The translations under genes were made by a program, and so were the position numbers. From Sphingobium cupriresistens (GTDB lineage Bacteria; Pseudomonadota; Alphaproteobacteria; Sphingomonadales; Sphingomonadaceae), in NCBI RefSeq assembly GCF_004152865.1, contig NZ_SEOO01000036.1, positions 1-35,762 of the forward strand: 35,762 bases of DNA. Direction: 5' to 3'. This document shows, piece after piece, positions 16,553 to 25,311 of the stretch. Under the pieces are notes generated by a model, which was not told the DNA's origin, ran no database searches, and saw only the letters and a program-made list of their open reading frames with translations. Positions within the stretch are counted from its first letter, which is position 1; each line of letters opens with the position of its first letter.

Positions 16553-17512
16553 ATGTCGGATATGCACAAAGCAAAAGTCGGCGTCCTGATTTCCGGCCGC
16601 GGCTCCAACATGGCCGCCCTGCTCTATGCGGCCAAGGCGCAGGATTGCCCCTATGAGATCGTCCTGGTCGCCGCCAACGATCCGCAAGCCCCCGGCCTGT
16701 CCCTGGCCGCTGCGGAGGGCATCGCAACCTTCGGCCAGAGCCACAAGAGCCTAAAGCGCGCCGAATTCGACCAGATCATCGACGCGCAACTCCGCGCGGC
16801 CGGCGCCCAATATGTCGCGCTCGCGGGCTATATGCGCCTGCTCTCCCCCGCATTCGTATCGGCATGGGAAAACCGGATGCTCAACATCCACCCCAGCCTG
16901 CTGCCCAAATATAAGGGGCTGGATACGCACCAGCGCGCCATCGACGCGGGCGACAGCCATGCCGGCTGCTCGGTCCATATCGTCACTGCCGAACTGGACG
17001 ACGGCCCGGTGCTGGGCCAGACCCCGGTGGCGATCCTGCCCGGCGATACGCAAGACAGCCTCGCCGCCCGCATCCTGATCGCCGAGCATCAGCTCTACTC
17101 CCGCACCCTCGCCGACTTCGTCACCCGCGAACGCCAGCCCGACTGGCTGCTGGGCAAGGTGCGCGAAGCCGCTCTGGCCCTGCCGCAGGCGGACGAGATC
17201 GTCTCTCACGGAATGCCCTGCTTCGGCATCGTGAAAGGCAAGAAATTCGCTTACTTCACCCGCGACCATCATGGCGACGGCATCATCGCCGTGCTGGTGA
17301 AGACCACCGCGCCAGAGGAACAGGCGACGCTGATGGAAGCCGACCCGGACCGCTATTATCGCCCCGCCTATTTCGGCGCCGAATGGGTCGGCATCCGCCT
17401 CGACCTGGGCGACACCGACTGGGATCATGTGGCGGAACGGCTGCGATCAAGCTGGCGGCAGGTCGCACCGAAGAAGCTGACGGGCCTGATGGATATCGCC
17501 GACGAGTTTTGA
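16553..17512 (+). CDS. purN: PurN GAR formyltransferase fused to MmcQ/YjbR domain
   Basis: Residues 1-190 are a complete GAR transformylase, transferring formyl from 10-formyl-THF to GAR: VGVLISGRGSNMAALL, NIHPSLLPKYKGL with catalytic Asn111/His113, and ELDDGPVLGQ with Asp150. Residues about 195-310 are an extra domain: EIVSHGMPCFGIVKGKKFAY, IIAVLVKTTAPEEQATLME, YYRPAYFGAEWVGIRLDL match the MmcQ/YjbR (CyaY-like) fold. Ordinary PurN ends near 210 aa, so this 319-aa chain is a fusion. The MmcQ/YjbR domain has no proven biochemical role. A GGAG lies 5 nt before the ATG at 16553. It is co-transcribed with purM. Confidence 0.93.
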   Translation: MSDMHKAKVGVLISGRGSNMAALLYAAKAQDCPYEIVLVAANDPQAPGLSLAAAEGIATFGQSHKSLKRAEFDQIIDAQLRAAGAQYVALAGYMRLLSPAFVSAWENRMLNIHPSLLPKYKGLDTHQRAIDAGDSHAGCSVHIVTAELDDGPVLGQTPVAILPGDTQDSLAARILIAEHQLYSRTLADFVTRERQPDWLLGKVREAALALPQADEIVSHGMPCFGIVKGKKFAYFTRDHHGDGIIAVLVKTTAPEEQATLMEADPDRYYRPAYFGAEWVGIRLDLGDTDWDHVAERLRSSWRQVAPKKLTGLMDIADEF

Positions 17513-17554
17513 TCCTCTTCCTTTTGCCGGCTTCGATCCCCATAGAGTTGAGCC

Positions 17555-18484
17555 ATGACCGACAGCCCTACCCCCGCCGCCATCCAGATCCGCAACCTCA
17601 CCAAAGTCTATAAGGGCGGCAAGCGCGCGCTCGACGGCATCAACCTCTCCATCCCGCGCGGTCAGATTTACGGCCTGCTCGGTCCCAATGGCGCGGGCAA
17701 ATCGACCACGATCAACATCCTGGCCGGCATGGTGAACAAGAGCGCGGGCGACGTCAGCATCTGGGGCTTCGATATCGACGCCAGCCCGCGCAACGCGAAG
17801 AACAGCATCGGCATCGTGCCGCAGGAAATCGTCTTCGACCCCTTCTTCACCCCGTTCGAGACGCTGGAAAATACGGCTGGCTTCTATGGCGTGCCCAAGG
17901 ACCGCCGCCGCACGATGGAATTGCTGCGCGCGGTGCATCTGGACGACAAGGCCCATGCCTATGCCCGTACCCTGTCGGGCGGCATGAAGCGCCGGCTGCT
18001 GGTGGCCAAGGCGATGGTGCACAGCCCCCCGATCCTGGTGCTTGACGAGCCGACCGCGGGCGTCGACGTGCAATTGCGCCAGCAACTGTGGGCCTATGTC
18101 CGCGAACTCAATGCGCTGGGCGTGACGATCGTGCTGACCACCCACTATCTCGAAGAAGCCGAGCAATTGTGCGACCGCATCGGCATCATCAACCATGGCA
18201 AGGTCATCACCGACAAGCCGACCCGCGAGCTGATCGCCATGGCGCAGGAGAAGGTCGTGCAGGTCACGGTCGATCGCGACGTGACGGTGATCCCCGACGC
18301 ACCCTGTTTCGAGAAAATAGACCTGTCGGACGACCGCACCCTGACCATCACCTATATGAAGGACCGCGCCAATGCCGGCCAGGTGCTGAGCGCGGTGCAG
18401 GCCAGCGGCCTCGCCATCGTCGACGTGGTCACGCGCGATCCGGACCTGGAGGATGTCTTCCTCAACCTGACGGCGGCGGCTTAG
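17555..18484 (+). CDS. ABC transporter ATP-binding protein (ABC-2 type)
   Basis: A 309-aa cytoplasmic ATPase. Walker A is GPNGAGKST (43-51), the signature is LSGGM (140-144), Walker B is LVLDE (161-165), and the H-loop is in LTTHYLEEAEQL. The YadG-like pattern (AGVDVQLRQQLW, GVTIVLTTHYLEEAEQLCDRIGII) and the ~85-residue C-terminal extension are those of ABC-2 exporters. Such ATPases work with a separate membrane permease, but none is adjacent, as nadB follows; the partner must lie elsewhere. The substrate is unknown. The start at 17555 is 42 bp after purN. Confidence 0.9.
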   Translation: MTDSPTPAAIQIRNLTKVYKGGKRALDGINLSIPRGQIYGLLGPNGAGKSTTINILAGMVNKSAGDVSIWGFDIDASPRNAKNSIGIVPQEIVFDPFFTPFETLENTAGFYGVPKDRRRTMELLRAVHLDDKAHAYARTLSGGMKRRLLVAKAMVHSPPILVLDEPTAGVDVQLRQQLWAYVRELNALGVTIVLTTHYLEEAEQLCDRIGIINHGKVITDKPTRELIAMAQEKVVQVTVDRDVTVIPDAPCFEKIDLSDDRTLTITYMKDRANAGQVLSAVQASGLAIVDVVTRDPDLEDVFLNLTAAA

Positions 18485-18500
18485 GACAGGCGCCATTGCA

Positions 18501-18578
18501 CCGTTCGCCCTGAGCTTGTCGAAGGGTCGTACTTGCCTTCAAAGAAGGGCTGGGCTTCGACAGGCTCGGCCCGAACGG
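18501..18578. repeat. REP-like inverted repeat E (short class)
   Basis: Arms CCGTTCGCCCTGAGCTTG (18501) and CAGGCTCGGCCCGAACGG (ending 18578), each with the TCGAAG core. The arms pair imperfectly around a longer central loop than in D. It lies in the 118-bp gap between the ABC ATPase and nadB. Confidence 0.85.
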
Positions 18579-18602
18579 AAATAGAAAAGCGCTAGGACGA
18601 AG

Positions 18603-20207
18603 ATGACCACCACCACCCACGACGTCATCATCATCGGTTCCGGCGCGGCCGGGCTGACGGCCGCCATCAACCTCGCGCAGGACCGCAAGGTGCTGGTGCT
18701 GGCCAAGGGCGCGCTCGATGGCGGGTCCACCAACTGGGCGCAGGGCGGTATCGCCGCCGTACTCGACGCGGGTGACAGTTTCGAGGCGCATGTCGAAGAT
18801 ACGATGGTCGCGGGCGCTGGCCTCAACGATCGGGCCACGGTCGAATTCGTCGTCTCCGAAGCCCCCGCCGCCATCGACCGGCTGGCGCAATTGGGCGTCC
18901 CCTTCAACGAAGGAGAGGCGTTTGGCGAACGCTGGCACCTGACGCGCGAGGGCGGCCACAGTCATCGCCGCATCGTCCATGTCGACGACGCCACCGGCCA
19001 TGCCGTACAGATCGCGCTCTTGAAGGCCGCCCGCGCCAATCCCAACATCACCTTGGTCGAAGATCTGATCGCGATCGACCTCATCACCTCCCGCCATGGC
19101 GAACGCTATTCGGGCGACGGCCATGTCTGGGGCGTCTACGCCTTCAACAAGAAGACCAAGCGGGTGGATGCGCTGCTCGGCAAGGCGACGATCCTGTGCA
19201 CCGGCGGCGCGGGCCGCACCTATCTCTTCTCAACCGCCCCGCGCGGCGCGACCGGCGACGGCATCGCCATGGCCTGGCGCGCGGGCTGCCGCGTGTCGAA
19301 CATGGAAATGAACCAGTTCCACCCGACCTGCCTCTATAATCTGGAGATCAAGAATTTCCTCATTACCGAGGCCGTGCGCGGCGAAGGCGGCCACCTGAAA
19401 CTTCCCCCCGGCGTGCCTGGCGGCGGCGAGCGTTTCATGCCCCGCTTCGATCCGCGCGAGGAGCTGGCCCCGCGCGACGTCGTGGCCCGCGCCATCGACC
19501 ATGAAATCAAACGCCTTGGCCTCGACTATGTCCATCTCGACATCAGCCACAAAGACCCGGAATTCGTGAAGCACCACTTCCCGACCATCTATGCCCGGCT
19601 GCTGGACCTCGATATCGACATCACCAAGGAGCCGATCCCGGTCGTGCCCGCGCAGCATTATACCTGCGGCGGGGTGGTGATCGACCTCGACGGCCGCACC
19701 GACCTGCCCGGCCTCTATGCCGCGGGAGAGGTCAGCGAGAGCGGCCTGCACGGCGCCAACCGCCTCGCCTCCAACTCGCTGCTCGAATGTTTCGTCTTCG
19801 GCGAGGCGGCGGCCAGGCATATCCGCGCCCATTGGGACGATCTGCCCGCCCCGCCGTCGATCCGCCCTTGGGACGAAAGCCGCGTGACCAACAGCGACGA
19901 GGAAGTCATCGTCCAGCATAACTGGAAAGAAATCCGCCGCTTCATGTGGGACTATGTCGGCATTGTCCGCACCACCAAGCGGCTGGAACGCGCCCAGCAC
20001 CGCGTCGCCCTGCTGGCGCAGGAGGTGGACGATTATTACGGCAATTTCCGCGTCACCCCCGACCTCATCGAACTGCGCAACCTGCTCGAAGTCGCCCGAC
20101 TGATCGTCCGCTCCGCCCTCCACCGCAAGGAAAGCCGCGGCCTCCACTATACGCTCGACTATCCCGAAACGCTGCCCGACGCCATCGACACGGTCCTGGC
20201 GCCATAA
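18603..20207 (+). CDS. nadB: L-aspartate oxidase
   Basis: NadB oxidises L-aspartate to iminoaspartate with FAD, the first step of de novo NAD synthesis, in the cytoplasm. The 534-aa flavoprotein begins with the FAD-binding VIIIGSGAAGLTAAINL, then GGSTNWAQGGIAAVLD, the substrate loop LTREGGHSHRRIVHVDDATG, RGATGDGIAMAWRAG, EMNQFHPTCLY, the QHYTCGGVVIDLDGRTDLPGLYAAGEV region and SGLHGANRLASNSLLECFVFG. The C-terminal helical domain ends near LHYTLDYPET. All are standard for NadB rather than succinate dehydrogenase. nadA and nadC are not nearby. It ends 6 bp from the convergent hydrolase gene. Confidence 0.96.
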   Translation: MTTTTHDVIIIGSGAAGLTAAINLAQDRKVLVLAKGALDGGSTNWAQGGIAAVLDAGDSFEAHVEDTMVAGAGLNDRATVEFVVSEAPAAIDRLAQLGVPFNEGEAFGERWHLTREGGHSHRRIVHVDDATGHAVQIALLKAARANPNITLVEDLIAIDLITSRHGERYSGDGHVWGVYAFNKKTKRVDALLGKATILCTGGAGRTYLFSTAPRGATGDGIAMAWRAGCRVSNMEMNQFHPTCLYNLEIKNFLITEAVRGEGGHLKLPPGVPGGGERFMPRFDPREELAPRDVVARAIDHEIKRLGLDYVHLDISHKDPEFVKHHFPTIYARLLDLDIDITKEPIPVVPAQHYTCGGVVIDLDGRTDLPGLYAAGEVSESGLHGANRLASNSLLECFVFGEAAARHIRAHWDDLPAPPSIRPWDESRVTNSDEEVIVQHNWKEIRRFMWDYVGIVRTTKRLERAQHRVALLAQEVDDYYGNFRVTPDLIELRNLLEVARLIVRSALHRKESRGLHYTLDYPETLPDAIDTVLAP

Positions 20208-20213
20208 ACGCCG

Positions 20214-21056
20214 TCAGACCGCCAGAAAATCCTTCAATGCCGCGTTGAAGCGCGTCGGCTGGTCACCCATCACCATATGGCCGCTCGGCCCGATCGCTTT
20301 CAAAAGCGTGGCCTTGCGGGGCGCATAAGCGGTACGGAAGCGGCTGGTGATGGCGGCGGCCTGATCGGCGTCGCTGCCCACGGCATAAACCACCTCCAGC
20401 GGCGCGGCGAGCTGCGGCAATTGGGGCGTCAGGTCGATATTGGCCAGGTCGCGCAGCGCATTGGCGATGACATCGGGGTCGCTGCCCCTGGCGCCGGGCG
20501 TCTGCGCGACCATCTGCCCCAGATAGCGCCGCCCCGCCTGCGTGCCCGTCAGATAACCGCTCAACTGGTCGGCCAGAAAGCCCATGCCGCTGGCCGTTCC
20601 ACCCACCATCGCCGCGCCGGCGGGCAGCATATCCACCACCATCACCCGACGCGCCAGGCCTTTGAGGCCTAGCAGCATCGCCAGCGTACCGCCCATGCTA
20701 TGCCCGACGATCGCCGGGCGTTTCAGCCCGGCCGCGGCGATATAGCGGGCGATCTCGTCTGCGACCGACTGGATCAGCGCCCCGCTGGCGTTGGCTTCCG
20801 GGGCCAGCCCGGCAAAGCCGCGCACATGGACCAGATGATAGCGATAGCCCGGCACCCCGCCCAGCACGCCGTTCCAGATGCCTGGGCCACTGGCCAGGCC
20901 GGGAATCAGGATGACATCGGCGCCAGAGCCACGCACCGTCATCGCGATCCGGCGCGACGCGAACGGCGCAGCCTGCGCCACCCCGCTCCACATTGCGCCA
21001 CCTGTCGCCAGCGTGCCCAACATCAGCGCGCGCCTGTCCATCTTCGCATCGTTCAT
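20214..21056 (-). CDS. Exported alpha/beta hydrolase
   Basis: A 280-aa serine hydrolase with an N-terminal export signal (DRRALMLGTLATGGAMW to AQA), Tat-like with a twin Arg but not a strict SRRxFLK. The alpha/beta-hydrolase core shows IPGLASGPGIW (oxyanion strand), GHSMGG with nucleophile Ser120, the Asp region VYAVGSDADQA and the late His in GPSGHMVMGDQP. The substrate is not predictable. It is convergent with nadB (6-bp gap) and divergent from the beta-lactamase-like gene, with 172 bp between starts that must hold both promoters. Confidence 0.88.
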   Translation of the reverse strand: MNDAKMDRRALMLGTLATGGAMWSGVAQAAPFASRRIAMTVRGSGADVILIPGLASGPGIWNGVLGGVPGYRYHLVHVRGFAGLAPEANASGALIQSVADEIARYIAAAGLKRPAIVGHSMGGTLAMLLGLKGLARRVMVVDMLPAGAAMVGGTASGMGFLADQLSGYLTGTQAGRRYLGQMVAQTPGARGSDPDVIANALRDLANIDLTPQLPQLAAPLEVVYAVGSDADQAAAITSRFRTAYAPRKATLLKAIGPSGHMVMGDQPTRFNAALKDFLAV

Positions 21057-21228
21057 GCCGCCCTCTTGCCCACCCGGCCCTGAACCGCAAATGAGCGATG
21101 GCGCATCCTGTCAATCGGTTGCATCATTCATCCTCCTTACATCGCGTTTGTGGAATCATTCGTCGCATCGGTCTTGCCGGACAAGCGGTAGACCGCCCCT
21201 ATGTCGCCAAGAGAGTGCGGGGACGCTA

Positions 21229-22365
21229 ATGACATTGCAAAAAAACCGGGGCGGTTCCGCGCGCCTGGTCCTGTTGATCGCGGCGCTGTCGGCCTGTGTG
21301 AGCGCGCCGGAACCACCAGCGGCACGGGCCGCTGCTGCGCCACCGCAAAAACCGCAACCCACCACCAACACCTGGCCGATCCGCCAGGTCGCCAATCCGC
21401 CTTTGCCCTATCGCGACATCGACCAGAATGAAACGCCGCCGCCGGCGCTGGTCAGCGTCGTGCGCAATCTGGGCCAGAGCTTTCATGGCAAGGTCGGCAT
21501 CGCCGTCCGCCGCATCGGCGCGGACTGGACCGTCGCCTGGAATGGCAATGCCCTCTTCCCGCAACAGAGCGTGTCGAAACTGTGGGTGTCGATGACCTTC
21601 CTCGACGCGGTGGATCGCGGCAAGCTGCGCATCACCGACACGACCACCATCACCCGCAACGACCTGACTCTGTTCCATCAGCCCAGCGCGGCGCTGGTGG
21701 CCAGGGAGGGCGGCTGGACCACCAGCTACTCCGACCTGATGCGCCGGGCGATGACGCAGAGCGACAATACCGCCAACGACACGCTGCTGCGCGCCGTTGG
21801 CGGGCCGGAGGCGGTGCGCAGCTTTCTGGCCCGGCGGATGATCAAGGATATCCGCTTCGGCCCCGGCGAACGGCTGCTGCAATCGGCCACGGCTGGGCTG
21901 GACTGGCGGCAGGATTATTCCGTCGGCCGCAATTTCTACGCCGCCCGCTCGAAACTGCCCATGTCGGTGCGGCAAAAGGCGCTGGACAATTATCTCGCCA
22001 GCCCGCCCGATGGCGCGGCCCCGTCCTCGATCGTCCAGGCGCTGGCGAAGCTTAAGGAGGGCCAGATGCTCTCCCCCGCCTCCTCGCGCTTGCTGCTGTC
22101 GATCATGGCGGAGGCCAAGACCGGGCCGCAGCGGATCAAGGGCGGCGTGCCGCCGGGCTGGCACTATCTGCACAAGACCGGCACCGGCCAAGATCTTCCC
22201 CCGCGATCGACCGGCTATAACGATATCGGCATCATGAGCGCGCCTGATGGCGCAAACTATGCCGTAGCGGTGATGATCGGATCGACCACCGTGTCGATCC
22301 CAGAACGCTGGGCGCTGATGCAGGCGGTGGCGAAGGCGGTCGTGGCGAATCACGAACCGCGATAG
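21229..22365 (+). CDS. Class A beta-lactamase-like serine hydrolase, lipoprotein
   Basis: A 378-aa protein with a lipoprotein signal (LVLLIAALSAC, Cys23) and a class A beta-lactamase fold. The active-site set is intact by motif: Ser114-V-S-Lys117 (SxxK), SDN at 178-180, KTG at 316-318, and Glu214, which sits exactly 36 residues after the SDN serine, as Glu166 does in class A enzymes. The omega-loop Asn170 is replaced by Gln (ERLLQ instead of ExxLN). The linker of about 50 Ala/Pro residues after the lipidation site is unusual. It could be a beta-lactamase or a DD-peptidase-like enzyme. The start is ATG at 21229; an upstream in-frame extension is not signal-like. polA follows 42 bp later. Confidence 0.87.
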   Translation: MTLQKNRGGSARLVLLIAALSACVSAPEPPAARAAAAPPQKPQPTTNTWPIRQVANPPLPYRDIDQNETPPPALVSVVRNLGQSFHGKVGIAVRRIGADWTVAWNGNALFPQQSVSKLWVSMTFLDAVDRGKLRITDTTTITRNDLTLFHQPSAALVAREGGWTTSYSDLMRRAMTQSDNTANDTLLRAVGGPEAVRSFLARRMIKDIRFGPGERLLQSATAGLDWRQDYSVGRNFYAARSKLPMSVRQKALDNYLASPPDGAAPSSIVQALAKLKEGQMLSPASSRLLLSIMAEAKTGPQRIKGGVPPGWHYLHKTGTGQDLPPRSTGYNDIGIMSAPDGANYAVAVMIGSTTVSIPERWALMQAVAKAVVANHEPR

Positions 22366-22407
22366 CCGGGCTGGAGGGGCGGCGCGTAACCCGCTATCCC
22401 CCTCCCC

Positions 22408-25188
22408 ATGACCCAGAATCACCTCTATCTCGTCGATGGCAGCGGCTATATCTTCCGCGCCTATCACCAGCTTCCCCCGCTCACCAATCAGCATGGCCAG
22501 CCGGTCGGCGCCGTCTATGGCTACACCACCATGCTCTGGAAGCTGGCCGAGGAACTGGGCAAGGCGGAAGGCCCGACCCATATGGCGGTCGTGCTGGACA
22601 AGGGATCGCACACTTTCCGCAACGACATGTACGACCAGTATAAGGCGAACCGACCGCCCGCGCCCGAAGACCTCGTCCCCCAGTTCCCCATGATCCGAGA
22701 CGCCACCCGCGCCTTCTCCCTCCCCTGTATCGAAGAAGCCGGGTTCGAGGCGGACGACATCATCGCCACCTATACCAGGGCGGCGGTCGCGGCCGGCTGG
22801 CACGTCACCATCGTCAGTTCCGACAAGGATCTGATGCAGTTGATCCAGCCTGGCGTCGACATGTACGACACGATGAAGAATGAACGGCGTGGGCCGGACT
22901 ATGTCATGGGCAAGTTCGGCGTGCAGCCCGAACAATTGGGCGACGTGCTGGCGCTGATGGGCGACAGCGTCGACAATGTGCCGGGCGTGCCGGGCATCGG
23001 CCCCAAGACCGCGTCGAAGCTCATCACCGAATATGGCGACCTGGAAAGCGTGCTGACCGCCGCGCCGGCCATGAAGAAGTCGAAGATGCAGGAAAACCTC
23101 ATCGCCCATGCCGACATGGCGCGGCTGTCGCGGCGGCTGGTGGCGCTGCACGACAGCATGGACCTGCCCGAACCGCTGGACGACCTGACGCTCAAGGGCA
23201 TTCCCAAGGAACCGCTCCAGCAATTTCTGTCCCACCACGGCTTCAAGACTCTGCTGGGTCGCCTCGGCGCGCCTGCCGCCGCCGTCGCAGTAGCCAGCGT
23301 CGCCGCCACGACCGCAGCCCCCGCCGCCCCAGCCGCTGTCGAACATCCCCCGATCGACTGCGCCCTGTACGAAACCGTCACCACGGTCGCGCAACTGGAA
23401 GCCTGGATCGCCGAAGCGCAGGCGCTGGGCGTCGTTGCGGTCGACACCGAAACCGACAGCCTCGACAGCATGGAATCGGGCCTGGTCGGCATCAGCCTGT
23501 CCACCGGGCCGGGCCGGGCCTGCTACATCCCGCTCGCCCACCGCTCCGCCGACGACATGTTCGGCGAGGTGCCGCCGCAAATCCCGCTCGACGCCGCGAT
23601 CCGCCTGCTCCGCCCGCTGCTCGCCGACGACGCCGTGCTCAAGGTTGGTCATAATATCAAATATGATCTCAACGTCCTCGCCCGCGTCGGGCTGGAGGTG
23701 ACGCCGATCGACGATTCGATGGTGATGAGCTTCGACCTCGACGCCGGCAAGTCGCTGGGCGGCCACGGCATGGACGAAGCGGCCAGCGTCCATCTCCAGC
23801 ACACATGCATCAGCTTCAAAGAGGTGACCGGCACCGGCAAGAAGGCGATCAGTTTCGCCCATGTCCCGCTGGACAAGGCGACCGCCTACGCCGCCGAGGA
23901 CGCCGAAGTCACCTGGCGGCTGTGGCATAAATTGTCGCAGCGCCTGGCGGCCGAGCGCGTCACCCGCGTCTATCAACTGGTCGACCGGCCGCTGATCCCC
24001 GTCGTCGCAGGCATGGAGCGGCACGGCATCAAGGTGGATCGCGAGCAGCTCTCCCGCCTGTCCGGCACCTTCTCCCAATCGATGGCGGGGCTGGAAGCCG
24101 AAATCTACGAACTGGCCGGCCACCCCTTCACCATCGGATCGCCCCAGCAGCTTGGCGTCGTCCTGTTCGACGAAATGGGGCTGAAGGGCGGCAAGAAGGG
24201 CAAGAGCGGCACCTATTCCACCGACGTCACCGTGCTGGAAAAATTGAAGGCCGAAGGCTCGGCGATTTGCGGGCTGGTGCTGGAATGGCGCCAGCTCTCC
24301 AAGCTCAAATCCACCTATACCGACGCCCTGCAACAGCAGATCAATGCCGATACGGGCCGCGTCCATACCAGTTACTCGCTGACCGGCGCGCAGACCGGCC
24401 GCCTCTCCTCGACCGATCCCAACCTCCAGAATATCCCGATCCGCACCGAAATCGGCCGCCAGATCCGCCACGCTTTCGTCGCCGAACCCGGCAATGTCAT
24501 CCTCGCCGCCGACTATAGCCAGATCGAGCTGCGCCTCGCCGCGCACATGGCCGACGTGCCCGCGCTCAAGGAGGCGTTCGAACAGGGCGAGGACATCCAC
24601 AACCGCACCGCCCAGGAATTGTTCGGAGAGGTCAATCGCGACACCCGCGGCCGCGCCAAGACGATCAACTTCGCCATTCTCTACGGCATCTCGCGCTGGG
24701 GGCTGGCGGGCCGGCTGGAAATCAGCGCGGACGAAGCGCAGGACATGATCTCCAAATATTATGAGCGTTTCCCCGGCATCAGCGTCTATATCAACGAAAC
24801 GCTGGAAAAAGCGCGCGCCAACGGCTTCACCGAAACGCTGTTCGGCCGCAAGACCTGGTTCCCGCGCATCACCGCGCCGATCCAGCACGAACGCCAGGGC
24901 GCCGAACGCGCCGCGATCAACGCCCCGATCCAGGGCACCAGCGCCGACATCATCAAACGCGCCATGGCGCGCATGGGACCGGCGCTGGAGGCGGCAGGGC
25001 TGCACCGCGTGCGGATGCTGCTTCAGGTCCATGACGAACTGGTGTTCGAACTGCCGCAAGGCGACGTCGAAGCCGCCAGCGCGGTCATCCGCAGCGTCAT
25101 GGAAAGCGCCGCCGAGCCGATCGTGACACTGAGCGTGCCGCTAGGCGTGGAAATCGGTGCCGGGCCGAGTTGGGGCGCTGCGCATTGA
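22408..25188 (+). CDS. polA: DNA polymerase I
   Basis: A 926-aa repair and Okazaki-fragment polymerase with all three domains. The 5' nuclease domain (1 to about 290) has VDGSGYIFRAYH, GFEADDIIATY and GVPGIGPKTASKL. An Ala/Val-rich linker (about 290-312) follows. The 3'-5' exonuclease (about 320-510) keeps VAVDTETDSLD, the HNIKYDLNVLA Asp and YAAEDAEVT, so proofreading looks active. The polymerase domain (about 530-926) shows AADYSQIELRLAAH (motif A), RGRAKTINFAILYG (motif B, with Phe as in E. coli) and QVHDELVFE (motif C). The Ala-rich linker makes the protein high-GC and yields a very long antisense frame, which is not a gene. Confidence 0.98.
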   Translation: MTQNHLYLVDGSGYIFRAYHQLPPLTNQHGQPVGAVYGYTTMLWKLAEELGKAEGPTHMAVVLDKGSHTFRNDMYDQYKANRPPAPEDLVPQFPMIRDATRAFSLPCIEEAGFEADDIIATYTRAAVAAGWHVTIVSSDKDLMQLIQPGVDMYDTMKNERRGPDYVMGKFGVQPEQLGDVLALMGDSVDNVPGVPGIGPKTASKLITEYGDLESVLTAAPAMKKSKMQENLIAHADMARLSRRLVALHDSMDLPEPLDDLTLKGIPKEPLQQFLSHHGFKTLLGRLGAPAAAVAVASVAATTAAPAAPAAVEHPPIDCALYETVTTVAQLEAWIAEAQALGVVAVDTETDSLDSMESGLVGISLSTGPGRACYIPLAHRSADDMFGEVPPQIPLDAAIRLLRPLLADDAVLKVGHNIKYDLNVLARVGLEVTPIDDSMVMSFDLDAGKSLGGHGMDEAASVHLQHTCISFKEVTGTGKKAISFAHVPLDKATAYAAEDAEVTWRLWHKLSQRLAAERVTRVYQLVDRPLIPVVAGMERHGIKVDREQLSRLSGTFSQSMAGLEAEIYELAGHPFTIGSPQQLGVVLFDEMGLKGGKKGKSGTYSTDVTVLEKLKAEGSAICGLVLEWRQLSKLKSTYTDALQQQINADTGRVHTSYSLTGAQTGRLSSTDPNLQNIPIRTEIGRQIRHAFVAEPGNVILAADYSQIELRLAAHMADVPALKEAFEQGEDIHNRTAQELFGEVNRDTRGRAKTINFAILYGISRWGLAGRLEISADEAQDMISKYYERFPGISVYINETLEKARANGFTETLFGRKTWFPRITAPIQHERQGAERAAINAPIQGTSADIIKRAMARMGPALEAAGLHRVRMLLQVHDELVFELPQGDVEAASAVIRSVMESAAEPIVTLSVPLGVEIGAGPSWGAAH

Positions 25189-25311
25189 CGACGGAACGGA
25201 AAGAGAGATTCGCTCAATGCGCGGAATAAGCGCAGAAAATTAGGAGCCGGTTTTGCCCTTTTCGCACGAGTACGCCATGCATCCGCGCATTCCCGACCGT
25301 TCGGAAACGCC

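Noticed and set aside
21226..25059. 1277-codon antisense open frame over the beta-lactamase-like gene and polA
   Set aside because: A GC-codon-bias shadow: rich in His/Arg/Asp/Gly and lying opposite two clearly real genes.
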